A DNA stretch of 56,635 nucleotides from positions 192,449 to 249,083 of the forward strand of contig LSYV01000011.1 of assembly GCA_001584585.1 (NCBI GenBank), read 5' to 3'. The stretch is from Gonium pectorale (Eukaryota > Chlorophyta > Chlorophyceae > Chlamydomonadales > Volvocaceae). This document shows, piece after piece, positions 11,324 through 23,900 of this stretch (positions are counted from its first letter, which is position 1; each line of letters opens with the position of its first letter). Both the position numbers and the translations under genes were made by a program. The notes beneath the pieces were generated by a model. It made no database searches. It was not told the DNA's origin and was given only the letters and a program-made list of their open reading frames with translations.

Positions 11324-13237
11324 TTTGTGGCATCTCTGGCCGCTGCTGACGGCGACTCGGGCGCTGCGGCTGCAAATTCGCGGGCTTCAATCAAACCGCC
11401 AGTCATGTCCAGCAGCCCCCAGGAGGTGGGTCACGGCTGACGGGCTCACATCTCGCATCCTGTTGGTTGAGCCCAGCAGTTGAAGGTGCTCCAAGTTCGT
11501 GCCAAACATCCCGTTGGGTCGCGCACTGAACAATTTGGGCATGTGCGCCCGCTCACAGCCCCCACAGGTGCCCGGCGAGGGAGCCGACAGCTTAGCGCCA
11601 CCTGCCGAAGCCCCAGCCCCGTCAAACAACTGCCCCGAGGCGACTGCCATCACGCCAGCTTCTGGCACACCCGACCCAACCGCCCCCCGAGGCTGCTGTG
11701 CTGTCCGTCGTGGTGGCACCGCAACCCGAGGCATGGAAGCGGTGCGTACCGAAAGGGCTCATGCGTGCAGCAGTGTGAGGTCCGCTCTGAGACTGTTTGG
11801 CGTCCTTCATGAAGAGGACCACGGCTGCTGCCCCTTGTGCGCGCACGGGGTGCCTTTTGTCCCCTAGTTAGTTGCTGGGCCTGCTGCTGGCTCAGCAGCC
11901 CGCCTCTCATCTTGCGGCTCCGTACGTAGGCACACCCTCCCAGCAACTCGGGGCCGCCGCTGTCTCAGAGCTTGGTACCGCTTGATCTCGGGCGTGAGGC
12001 CTGCACGCCGTCGCCAGGGGACGTCTCGACACCTCGAACGGACGCCGGTAGCAGCCCCGCGCCGTCCATGGGTGGTTTGGCGCCGGCTGACATCACTTGG
12101 CCGTCACACACGGGCGCGACTCGGCCTGCTGCGGAGGACCCGGCGCAGGACAAGGGCGACTTCACGGGCCGCGGCGAGCCGGGCGCTGCTGGGCAGATCG
12201 GGGAGCTTCCTGCGGGCCCGTGGCTCCCGCCTGGAATGCCGGACACGGTGGGTTCATACATACGGGATAAGGTGCAAGCCCACCGCCCGAAGTCGGATGG
12301 AAACCGCTACCGGACTTTTGACGATCAAATGTTGACCAGGCTGGCTGTTTTAAACGTCGCATACCGTTGCAAGCCGGCTGGTGATATATATCTGCCCAGG
12401 GCACACTGTTGCACCTAGGCGGCTCAACGTCCTGCCATGCCTTTCTATCTGCCCCCTCCGCCCTGCGCTGACACGCTGCTGGCAGGTCTGGGTGACAGCG
12501 GGCAAGCCGCCGCACAGCAAGCGCGGGCTGCTGGACCTGCATCGCCTGATCGTTACTTGCCCATGTCCCGACTGCGTCGGCCGAGCCCCCTGGCGTGCCG
12601 GCTTCTTTCTGCATCACTGCAAGGACTGGGAGAGGCTGGACTGGCGAGGCAAGGTTGCGGCGGAGTTGCCCGACGGGAGGCGCTTCGACAACATGTTTGC
12701 CTTCTTTGAGGCATTCGGCGTGGATATGCTGTACGACACTTCCAAAGGTGACACCCAGCACTGCTGAACGGAGTGCTCTCACGTGCCGCCCTGCCTGCTC
12801 ACACACGAGCGAGCCCTATGTATAACGATTGGCATCCGCTGGTGCGCGTGGCCCCGCCCTCGATCGCATCTTTGTGCGACGGAATGTGCGGCATTAACGT
12901 GAATCGGTTGTAACCCGCGCACGCCTACCAGGGGCGAGTTTGATGTCCGTAGCTCTCCTAAGTGCTCCCAATACGTACCTGTCCTGCATACGCAGGCAGC
13001 ATGCAGGCCAGGTACGTGCCTGCCCAAGGCCCGCCCAAGTCACCGCCGCGCACCTCGCAACCGCAGCAGGTACATACGCGTCGGTCCAGCTGTCCGTAGC
13101 TGCGGCATTCAATTGTCAAGCAACATCGCAAGCTTCCGACTACCAAATCACCGTGACATGTATGGCTCGACTCCGTCCTGGCTGACGCAATCTGACGCCC
13201 ATCCATCGCTCTGTCCGGCCCGCTGATCAGTGACGAG

Positions 13238-13727
13238 CAGCCTGGTTATCTTCCATTTTGGGGATTCGTCAGGCCGCACGTTTCCCCTTCCTCCGGAGGC
13301 CACGAAATTCGTTTGGCTGGGGACGATTTCGCCCCAACGGGACCGTGCCGTTTTCGTAAACGTTTCGATGGGTGCTGCCAGTGGTGCAAAACGAAAACCG
13401 AAGCATCACACACATAAGCACCTGATACTTCACCGCCCATCAGGATCACCACGAAAACGATGTTAATGAATCAGAACTGAGCACCTGGGCACACATCCAA
13501 GTAGGGGCCTTGCGAGATGTTGCCGCGGCCGTCCATGATTGGCGGCAGGTGGGATCGGACCCGTACGTTTTGGGCTGTTTGCGGACCCTGGAATTCGTGT
13601 GGCTGACGACGATACGTGGCCTATCAGAACCTCATTTTTCTCAAGTCCGGGTCAAGTTTGCCCTCTAATTTTTCGTAAATCATGTCCACAACAAGGGTGT
13701 TTTCGAAAAAACGTGTAAGATAACCAG
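13238..13727. mobile_element. Non-autonomous DNA transposon (MITE), hAT-like
   Basis: A 490-bp element is flanked by the 8-bp direct repeat GTGACGAG (13230-13237 and 13728-13735). Its ends form an inverted repeat: CTGGTTATCTT near the left end (13242-13252) and AAGATAACCAG at the right end (13717-13727), with four extra bases on the left. An 8-bp target duplication suggests the hAT superfamily. It encodes no protein. Inside, two imperfect direct repeats share AATTCGTTTGGCTG-like sequence (about 13306 and 13591). The interior is richer in A+T than the surrounding DNA. It lies in copy A between the second SAND-like block and BAH1. Confidence 0.6.
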
Positions 13728-14860
13728 GTGACGAGTCGTGCGTGTACGTTCGCCCGCCACCCCCCGCTCGCTAATCGGCATCTATACACGATTTCGCCTG
13801 CAGGTGCTCGGCATCGTCTCCGCCGGGGCCGCTGCGCAGCCCGGCAATCAGCCCGGTGGGAGGAGCAGCGTGCCAGTACCCGGCGAACCAAACCTGAGGC
13901 TGCTACGCCTCCATTTAGCCACAACCCGTCATCTGTGCCCCGAAGCCGTGGGACTTGGGACAGACCACCGGCGCAACACGCCCAACAGCACCGGCAACCG
14001 CAAGCGACAGCATAACCGCCACGAGCTGCCCCTCTGAGGCCGCCGGCCGTGTCGTATCAGCCGCTGACGGCGGGGCCGCCATCGCGCATGGCGCCAGCAA
14101 AGCCAGGTGCATGGCCGTCATCACCTGGGGCCTACGGCAAGGCAACGGTGCCACCCACCAGTAACAGCAGCGTTAGCATGGACCGCGGCTGCGCACAGCC
14201 GCCTTTCACACATCCCACCGCTGTGGAGACTCTCACCTGCGGCGGCGCCGGTAGCGGGCCGGTCTATGCTATAGTGCTGGCCGTCCTCCACGAGGACGGG
14301 GACAAAGCTGGGCTGCAAGTAAAGGTGAGCAGGTTATTGTTACATCCTGCATCGGAATGTACAAAGAGCATTACGACCGTCAGCCCTCTGCATTGCCAGC
14401 GCATGATGCTGACAGCGTGCGCTGGCGTGGTTTTTTGGAAGATGAATGTACGGTGGCGGTTGTAGCGGTGCATGTGCGCGTGATAGGCCGTGCACTGGCA
14501 TCGGCCCCAGCGAGTAGCAAAAGGCCATTGCCTTTGCTTCAGGCCATTGCTTGATCAATAGCGTCATTTCAAACTGAACCCTGTCAGCGTCCCACTCTGT
14601 GCTCGTGCCATGCGCCGGCATCGTACAGTAAACGTGACGGTGTGCTTGTCGAACTTTACTTGTCCGTCTGCCAACCGCATTACTTGTTCGTCTGTCTCAT
14701 TCCCGCCCCATGCCCTTACCACACTGTCGTTACATGCACATGCAGCTCCGCCGCGTGCAACCGGGCTATAAGACGGCGCTGCCCGATGACGCCCACCCGC
14801 TGGAGCCGTACCTGCTGGAGCTGGCCCGGGCCTGGGTTGAACGGGAGCAGCAGCAGCTGC

Positions 14861-14960
14861 CGCCGGGGCCGCCGCCGCCGCCGCCGCCGCCGCCGCAGCA
14901 GCAGCAGCAGCAGCAGTAGCAGCTATAGCAGCAGCACTAATAATAATAATAATGTTACGC
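14861..14960 (+). repeat. CCG/CAG/TAA microsatellites at the end of copy A
   Basis: A run of CCG is followed by CAG repeats to a TAG at 14917-14919, then CAG/CTA and TAA repeats to about 14953. In frame it encodes poly-Pro then poly-Gln and closes the BAH1 block of copy A. More CAG/TAG units lie at 15040-15095. Confidence 0.8.
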
Positions 14961-17900
14961 CCGGTCGTGCACCGAGGCGTGTGTTAAGGGGGTAGGCTGT
15001 GGTGAGGACTACTAGAGTCCTGTACACCGCCCGCCACCGCAGCAGCAGCACTAGCAGCAGCAGTAGATAGATAGCAGCAGCCGTTAGCAGCAAGCCGCAT
15101 CGGAGCCATGCATGAATTAGGACAAGCGATCAGCGGCCTGCCGCAGACGGACCATCTGCCGCAGTTCGGCGGGGCGAGAGGCCCGAGCCTGGTGACTGGC
15201 ATACTGCGCTGACCGGCGCGGAGCGAGATAGCTGCCCTGGAGGCTGCTGGGGCTGATACCTTAAGGCAGGGTAAACGCATTGCTCTCAAATGACGAGATG
15301 CGTAGCGGATGATGCTTTGTTGGGGGCCCGGTCTATGCGCTGGTCCGTGCAACTTATGCAGATGGTGTCTTTTACTTGCGGTCCATGTATGTCGCAGATA
15401 AGTATGCTTCGTCATGAGGAACACGGGTTGCTAGACAGCAGCAGCACAGAGAGGATAAGTTGCGACTTATCGGACGAGGTATGAGGCAGATACGTCTGCT
15501 GATTGCGAGGTGTCGCATGTAAGCAGGGCGTGTGTTTGGGCACGGTGTACGGCACCGCTGTTCCGGGGTAATTCCGGGCCCCGCTCGTGTGCCTTGCTAA
15601 ATGTCATCTTGCATTGTAGTTCCTAGGGCTTGTCTTCTTGTCAGAACAGGTCCCTAAGTTCCCACCCTCCTCCCGGGTCGCCCTGCATGCATACCGTCCG
15701 GTGTTACTGTTGGAGGTGCTTGCTTGGTTGTTCGCGTCTTTTCCGTGATTGTTCCTACCGCTCCTTTGGTGCTTGCTGTGTGAATGGAGCAGTAAGTATC
15801 CCAATAAAGATAAACAAGCAGTAAGTATCACAATAAAGATAGGTGACCGTACAAAATGCACCCGGTATTTGTCGTCCGGACCTCGGCCTCGCGTATGCGA
15901 GTTCTGGGCTGAATGAATCCGCCTCTTACTTGCGCTGTACTCTTTGTACTATACTCTCTGTACTATACGTAATCAAACAGATGTATGACGAGAAGCGACC
16001 GCAAACCAATGGAGGGACTAAGTACCGGTAAGCGGAAAAAACCAAAAAACGATCCAAAGTGATCCCGTGCATTGGTAATGCGGCTGTGAGCGCCTCGGTT
16101 GTAGCTCCGCCGCCCCGCATTATGCGCATACCCCGCCCAGAAGAGGCACAACTACAACAGATTTCCAGCATTGCGTCTTGCGTCGCTTAGCCACGGCTCC
16201 GCCGCGGAGAAGGGTACCTGCAAGCAGGAAAGAGAGTCTTCTGCGGGGGATGCATGTGGGGCGAGCCCTGATCCACCGAGCCGAGACTGGCCAGGGACTG
16301 TAACGTAGTATGGCTCAGTACGGCCCGGCGGTGTCAGATCTGACAAAAGGAAACTCACGAATTAGCTCCAACCGGTGCGACAGCCTAAGGACGACCCAGG
16401 CCTAACGGCCTCGTACTGCCGTACTACCGGACAGCACCGAAGTGCATACACACTTGCCAGCCGAACGCAGGAAACCTAGGTTTCCGCTACTACGCTACGC
16501 TACGTGCGGAAACCGTCGTGTTACCGTAACTCATTTAACGTCATGTTTTCCGTTCGAGTTTTGGAAAGCTTGATTGAGACGTAGCCTCGCCTCGTGACAA
16601 ATCCCATGATTGATTGTGGTTGTGCTGGATGGGAAGGTTTCATGATCACACCGACAGAGGATGAAAGCACAATTGGCACCCAAGTAAGGTAGGAAGGCGT
16701 GGGCGACGAAGGCCGGCCAGTTCATTTAAGTGGCAACGCTGTATGGCTTAGCGGAGGGGTCTGAGTTGCTCATGAGAGCGATGCCATGCGTATTCCTCGG
16801 CCCAGCAGTCAGGGTAGCATAATAGGCGACAGGGATGTCCGCAATAAATAGCGCCGTGCACCGCACGCATACACATGCACATACATACACCTACAGGAGA
16901 AACGTTGCCGCATGTGCCCAAGACTATGGAGTGATTGCCACAACCTTAGCACAAGTAGAAATGGCGGATTCATCGAACGTACACCGTGCCGCCATTTTCA
17001 ATGCCGAGCGACAAACGACATGAAGGGGCTCACAAGTGGGGACTCATGGGAATTGGAAAACTGGGAAGGTGAAAACGAGGCGCGCGTCTATGCCTATGGC
17101 CACCGTGGACATGGCTGCTGCTTCGGGCAGCGGGTCACCCGGCAGCAGCGGAGTCACAGCCGCTGAAGCAGCCATATCAATGGTAGTCTTGTAAGTTTTC
17201 CATATTGCCCTCCTGGCGACGCACGGCGACCGCCCAACATGTTCGAGAGACTTTATGACACATCAAGTCGATTTGGCCCCCGGAACGCTTTTGAACGTAT
17301 GTAGCGAGAGGAGAAATGGAATAGCCGCAAGTTCAGCGCGTCGCCGTCCAACAGAGCCAAGAAGCGGGGCCGACCTTCTTCCGCGGCCACTGTTCCTGTC
17401 CTGATGGCCCAAACCTTATGAATATCTACAATGTGTTATTGCATGAGAAAAAGCGTGCCTCGCATAGTAGTGCACGCCGGCTGCATCATGCTCTGCGCCG
17501 CTGCACGCTTCGTCCTTTGAAGACCTGCAGTCCATCTTAATCATAATGGGCCAAAAAGAAGTAGCAAATATCGTTAGTGAGCCTCGTTGTCCTCGGTGCA
17601 CACAAGGGCGCCCATATCGCGCCCATTCGTATCCCTCAATGATCTTCTTATATAGATGCGGGATGAGTCGACTTGCGTTGGGCACTACCTGCAACAAAAT
17701 TGCGTACTATGTCTTGGCCGAATCGAGGCTGATAGGCTTTGGAAGGGCCAACGGAGTTGCAGATGCTATAGGCGTATGGTGTACTGTGTATGTGGGACCA
17801 CATATGGCTTTGCTAATCCAAAGTGCCTTCGACTCGGTTGACGGGATCGGCCGTCACCGACGTGCGACGCAACCGCCGGAACCAACCCCCAACGCTCCCC

Positions 17901-17970
17901 GTCCCATCAAAAGCCGAGGCCGATCCTGTGTAAAGACGGTGCGCTGCTGCTAAGCGACGCTTTACGCGCG
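14961..17970. other. Spacer between copies A and B
   Basis: No gene is resolved. A 24-bp sequence occurs twice (15789-15812 and 15818-15841, starting GCAGTAAGTATC). A Cys-containing open frame at 17546-17953 (EPRCPRCTQGRPYRAHSYPS) could be an upstream exon of copy B but has no clear relative. Short direct repeats of GTACTATACTCT type lie near 15940-15966, and a CA/TA-rich tract near 16856-16896. Confidence 0.3.
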
Positions 17971-20900
17971 ATGTTGCTGCGTCATGGCAGCACACGGCGC
18001 CCGGGGCTATGTGCGGCTGCCCCGTTTGCGGGACAATCTCGATGCGCGCCGCCTCAGACGGCACCTTTCTCAATTGCCAAGGATCAAGCACGTGCCTTCC
18101 GCGCGCCTGTAGCCGTCCGGTCCAAGCCGGACGGCTCGCCCGGAGACGACAGACCGCCCCCGGCCGAGACGCAACAACCGCTAAGGCGCGGGCGCGGCCG
18201 CCCGACTAAGCAGGTGTGGCGAGCCACAAACAAACTCGAATAGATGCACCGCCTAGGATCGAAGTGGATGCTGCGTTGCATCATCTTGCCTCGTCTCTGT
18301 TCCAATCGAGGCGCAAGTTCGGGCACCATTAGGTCATTCAGGCGAAGCGTAGCGAACGCGGCTTTTCACCGGGGCCGACCTTCACCTTACGCAGGCCCGG
18401 TTGATGGCTTGCAACCTCGTTGCAGTTGCGACTGCCGCAGCTTATGCCGAGCACGCACCTTGCCCTGTTACTGCACTCCAGCAGCCCACGCTTGTAGCAT
18501 CGCGCGGAGGACGCGCGCCCAGTCCAATCGTCTACCACGGTCGCCCACCTGCGCTTGTAGGTACCCCAGGAGCCTCTGATGACAACGGGCTACGACAGCG
18601 CGTCATCGGCTGTGAAGTCCGAGACTGCCATCGCCAAGGGTGCTGCGCCGTCCGGCGGCGTTGAGACACTGCCAACAGACGCGGTGGTGCAGGTGCGTCA
18701 GGCAGTAGGCTAGCAGGGTCTTCGGGCTCCCGTCCCGCCTCTGTGCGTGTGCCCGAGCGCGCCAAAGCTGTTTGCGTCCGCTTCATCCTGCCCTGGGTTG
18801 GGCTGCGTGAGGCGGGTCGCGTGGCCCATACTGTACAGGTTTTTGCGCGTGGGCGAGCAATACTGTCGGAACACGTGAGATGCCTACAATAACACATGCG
18901 CACGGGTGTACTTGGGATGGTGCATCCGAATGCACGAATGGCGCGAGTTACAACCGTGCGTATTCAGATAGTTCCTCGCATTGAACACTGCCTGCTGCTG
19001 GCGGCCAAGCCTTCCCGCCTCGCCCTCCCTCCCCTGCCTGCTCGTGTGTCACCAAAGGCGGCCGATGAGAGCTTCGCGGCCCCTGGCGTTGGCGTCTTGA
19101 GTTCGGGCGGCTCGCCGCCGGGTGGCGTTCAAGCCTCGGCGACACGCAAGAAGCGCAAGGGAGGACGCGCAAGAAAGGTACGTCAGGCATCAAGTCGTTG
19201 ACATCGGTTACGTCACGATTCCAGCAAGGTGTAGCGCTCTTGTTAGCTCGAGAGTTTGGGAGAGCTCTCGAACAGTGCTGTTCCGTTCAGGCCTTCGACA
19301 GTGCGGAGTCCCCGGGTTCCGGGTCCGAGAGCGACGAGCCGGAGGCTGCTGCCCTGTCTGCTGCCGGCTCTAACCTGAGATACGACACCAGAGATCAGGT
19401 GGGCATGCCGTGCTGGACCTGCCAGGGCGGCATCAGTTTACCGCATTATATAGGCAGGAGAGCGTGTCAGGCAAAGCGTACCTGTCAGGAGTAGCCCAGC
19501 ACTGATTCTCTGATTGCCATTGAGCCGTGACATCCTTGCGTGTTGCAGTGCCCTGCGTGCGCCCAGTGCCTTACACTTTTGAGTGCTGCCGCTTGTGGAA
19601 CTTTGAGGCGGTGGACGTTCCTGACCGTTCACCCCGATTCACTCGCCCAACTGCACGTTACAAGCTGCAGGAGCGTATCACCACGACAGGCCGCAACAGC
19701 GCGCCAAGCGCTGCCGATCCGGAGACTGCCATCGCCAAGGTTCCTGCATCCAGGGAGGAGGTACCGCTACTCGACGCGGAAGAGGAGGTGCGCGATGAAG
19801 TGAGCTATCGCGCCCAGCGCGCTACCATCCTCTATGTGTGCGCGGAGCATGCCCCCGCGCGCTGTCCGCTTGCTGGAACCGAGTCTGCCCCAGTATGCGG
19901 TTGTGTGTGTGAGAGGCCCTCGAGCATGCCTGCCTGGGCGAGCAACTGATGGGCATTGACATCCCGTACTCGGAGCGGTGCATCCTGGTGCATGCACGGC
20001 ATGAGCTCACGAGCAAAGCGTTTTCGGGGAGTCCTGGATTGCATCAGCACCAACACGGAAGTCTTGCGTACCGAGTGGAGCGGCGAGTGGCGCCATGTAA
20101 AGGACTTGCCATGCTTTGTAAGATGTTGCACTGCTCGGCTAGACACACCCCGCAAGTACCGTAACCTCCGCAAGTACCGTAAGTGCCGGGATAGGGATGC
20201 TGATCACCGGAAGCCAAGGGGAGCCCGCCGCGCTACCAACTCCCCGCCCTCCCCCCTGCCTGCCCGTGTGGCACCGCAGGCGCCCGCTGACAGCTCGGAG
20301 GCATGGTCCAACCGCGATGGGCCATCCGCCGACGATGGTGCTGAGGGATCGGCAGGCGGCGCACAAGGCGGTGCTCCAGCTTCGGCGCCGGGGGGCACAC
20401 ACAAGCGAGGGCGCCCAAGGAAGGTACGCAGGCCCTTGCCGATGACTTCAACGCCTTGGCGGTTGTAGTGATGGAGCCATGCATGTGGTGGGATTGGGCA
20501 GCCTACATAATTGACTGCGCGTACATTCTAAATAATTGATTGGGCGTGCAATTCGGGATCTTACACCTGCGCTGCGGAGTGCAGGGGGCGGCGCAGCTTG
20601 TGCAGCTGCATGTGTGTCGCTGCAATTGTGCTTTGCCCAGCCACATGGGTTTTGCATGCTCGGCGTGCTCTGCCGAAGACATGTTCGCAAGCTCCCGCAA
20701 GCCTGCTAGAACTTGACATGCACTACGCCGCGCTCTGTCATGCCCTATGGCGCTTCGTTCGTACATGCATGGACCTTCCAACCAGGCATCCGGCAGCAGC
20801 GCGGAGCAAGCGGATGCTGGTGCTGGGGGCTACGAGTATGAGGCAGCTGCTGCGCCTTCCGCCGGCTCGGGGCTCCAAGACAGCAAGGTGAGCACGGGCG

Positions 20901-23900
20901 GGACCTTCACAAGGCAGGCTTGGTGAGGCCGCTTGCCGATGGGGCGGTCTGCATGCGGCGGTGCACGTCGGCCCCTCACGGCAGAACGACCCCTTCCCAA
21001 CAATATACGACGGTCAAAGAGCATACACATCTGCACGGCAGCTGTGGCGACGGCAGGCAGAGTCCTACGTAAAGCTCATGCCTGTCTTTCGTGCCTGCCG
21101 CTTCTTATCCGGACAAACTGTGGCCAATGGTGACAAACCGCGGTTAAATCCGCGAAGTCTTGATGAGGCCGAATGTTCCATCCGCCCGCCTACAGCAGGT
21201 GCCTGGCCCTGCGCCACCGTCACCCGTGCCGCCCAGCCCGGCCCCACCGCCGCCTGAATCGTGCGGCGCGACCCCAAGCTCCGGTAACGCTCCAGTATTA
21301 TCCGAATCCGAGGCTGCCGGAACCGAGGTGGTCGCGCCGTCCGCTACCTTGGGATTGCCCCTTGGTGCCCTTGACAAGGTGGGCAGAGAAGCGGAATTGG
21401 GTCCCTGCCGTTTGCAAGTGCATGCTGCCGCTAGCAGGAGTGACAGCCTGTCAGTAATGGCTGCAGTTACCTCTGCACAGCGATGTGCCGTCGTAGGCAA
21501 ACTGGCAAGGCTGGTTGCGAACAGGTGCCTTTCAGCACGTACACCGGTCGGTATGTTAGATGGAATGCTTTGTGTCTTTGACCATGAGTTCGCCTGCCTA
21601 CCTATCGTCAACTGGTGCTCCAACGCACGGCCCCGCAGGCACCAGCGGACTCCATGGATCTGCCGGAGCCGAATGCGACTGACCGCCCACCATCTTCTCC
21701 GGGCTCCGCGCAGCAAGCAGGGCCCGACCCGGGAGAGCCGCGCCCCCCAGGCCCATCGCTGCCGGCTGATGCCGTGTGGCGCCCCGCCGGTATGCCAGAG
21801 CAGGTACGGCTGCAAGCAACAGCTATGTTCCTGGAGGCTGCCCTTCACCCCTCTCCGGGGCGCAACTGACGCCCGCACCGCCGCCACCATTCGCAGGTGC
21901 CTGTCTACTGCGCACCAAACAGCGCCATCAGCGGAGACGAGCGCAGCGCGCCGGCGCCTGTCCACGGTGTCCTGGACCTACGGACGTTCCTGGTCACCTG
22001 CGGATGCGCCAAGTGCGCCGGGAAGGTGGAGTTTACTCTGGCAGCCTTTGAGAGACACGCCGGCAACGACACGACACACAACTGGCGTCTTTCCGTCCGC
22101 ACGGAGGGGACAGGCGGGCAACACATGAGCATGCCCCAGTACTTCCGGGGCTTCGGCGCCGTCGCTGTCCACTCCAGTAAGTGACAGCATATTTGTGAGG
22201 CGTGGGTCGCGGCGGGTTCCCTGAAACTCCAAGCAGCTGGTGGTGTCCACTCCCAGGCTTCGGCTTCAGACGTCCCTCCCGTTCCCTTCAAACCGCCTTA
22301 TCAGCCAGCTTACTCACCTTGTCGGCGGACTTCAGCTTCGTAGAGGCCGATGTGGCCCATACATGGGGCGTATGATGGGTGCCAGAGTACGGCTACAATC
22401 ATGTGGTATCTGCGCTATCCTCTATGGAATAGCGCTCGCGTTAGCCGTGACTAACTTGACTGTGATGCGGGAAAATGCCTTGACCTTCGCGTAAGCCCGC
22501 AATGTGCGTACACGGCCATGCCCTGTAATCGTCGCTCTGCTGGAAACATCGCACCCCCGGGTGTGTATGACCGTAGAGGCTGCCTTCCCTGCTGTTTCCG
22601 TTTCCTTTTTGGGTGCGTGCAAGACCACAGCGCAGCCGTACCCGGTCACGAGGACACGAGCGCGGTGCCCCTGCCTCAGGTCCCGTCCAGGCATCCTTGC
22701 TCAATGCTCGCCATTCCGGCCTTTACTAGAGCCCACTTACATACCCTCACGCCTCGTATGCTGCACGTACAATGGCTGCCTCGCACCAGAAACCGGCCAG
22801 AGAGGCGGCCAGTGGAGCCTCATGCCCATATGGACGCAAGAGGCTGTCGAATCCAAGGTGGGGTCTCCCGACGCCGCGGACTTGCTGCACCTGGTTGTTG
22901 TTCTATTGTTGTGTTTTCATAATAAACTGCACGCAAAGACATACACGCTGGGTGAAGGGGTCTGCTGCCTGGGGTAGGGCTACACTGTGCCTGTGCCTGT
23001 GGCTGGGCAACTGTGCTCATACTTTCAAGGCCCCCAAAAGAGGGTGCGGGTTACCGCGGCGGTCATCTCCCCGGCACCGAAAATACTGATAGCCGGGACT
23101 CGTGCATTCTAATGGCAGGTTGGCAGCGCTGCTGCACACTTGGGAGCCTTGGCTTACCGTTTGCTTAATGCCGCTGTCCATTTTTCACTCCACCTGTAGG
23201 CGGGGGCCGCGGCGGCGGCGGTGGATGCCGCGGCTTATCCGGCAGACGCTTTTGCGCCTGCAGGGGACTTGGCGGAGCCTTCATCAACGGAAGGCTTCGC
23301 GACGGTGGCAATACTGGCTGCTGTTGACGGTGACTGGGGCGCTGCGGCTGCAGACGCGCTGGCTGCAAGCTCGAGCGCGAGCGACACGTCAGTCCTGCTG
23401 TCCGGCGGCTCTGAGGAGGTGGGTCACGGGGCGTGTGACCAACGGTTGCACTTGGAAGGAACCCTTCTGCTGGGCATTTATTGGAGTGCAGATGTAGCAT
23501 TCTCATATGAGCGCTGACCTGCTGACGCACTTGCACCAAGCGGGGTGGCGCTCCTATCCACCGGGGTTAAGCTCCGTCCGGTGGGAGGGGGGCGGCACAC
23601 CTCTCACAATAGAGTCCCGCACGCCGGCAACCTCGCTAGAGATTGCATTACTGCCCCGAGGTCGCAGCCCCCCGCGGTGGTATCATGCGGGAGTGCAAAG
23701 CTTCTGATATGCTAGCTGCGGGCTGCACGGCGACCGTGTGCGCCTTGTTGGGTGATTGTGAAGGACCTGCCTGAACAGTGGCTGGGAGATGTGGGCATGC
23801 CGTCTCAGCGTCCAAGTGTAATGCCTGGGAAAATGTTACGGCGTATGAGGACTACTGAGGACGTACCCCTGCTGCCTGCCCCCCTTGTGGTCCCCCAGGC

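Larger units (their letters stand above)
8260..14919 (+). pseudogene. Copy A: truncated, decayed duplicate of the AT-hook/SAND/BAH methyltransferase gene
   Basis: Exon-like blocks match copy B in order and often in length. They are 8260-8392 (SEATVSEATAPSAG), 9016-9150 (45 codons, AT-hook KRGRPRK), 9455-9568 (acidic, APESESAPSAG), 9903-10070 (ends WQPAGMPEK), 10166-10447 (SAND-like 1), 11183-11425 (Ala-rich, ends SSPQE), 11568-11741 (unassigned), 11969-12247 (ends LPPGMPDT), 12486-12747 (SAND-like 2, TCPCPDC), then about 14049-14322 and 14746-14919 (BAH1 first half, VYAIVLAVLHEDGDKAG and DDAHPLEPYLLE). Intron starts after several blocks also align with copy B. Damage: SAND-like 1 has a 4-base deletion against copy B and hits a stop at 10391; the 11183 block has a 39-bp insertion with stops; a MITE sits at 13238-13727; the last block runs into poly-Pro/poly-Gln and a stop inside BAH1. 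BAH2 and the catalytic domain are absent. A shortened transcript could still be made from intact exons. Confidence 0.65.

Noticed and set aside
13238..13727. Possible exon between SAND-like 2 and BAH1 of copy A
   Set aside because: The inverted-repeat ends and 8-bp flanking duplication explain the segment as an inserted element, and copy B has no counterpart.
21144..22128. Long open frames on both strands (273 and 322 codons)
   Set aside because: They run across several splice sites of the copy B exons. The plus-strand frame contains only the 21199-21378 exon in the right register.
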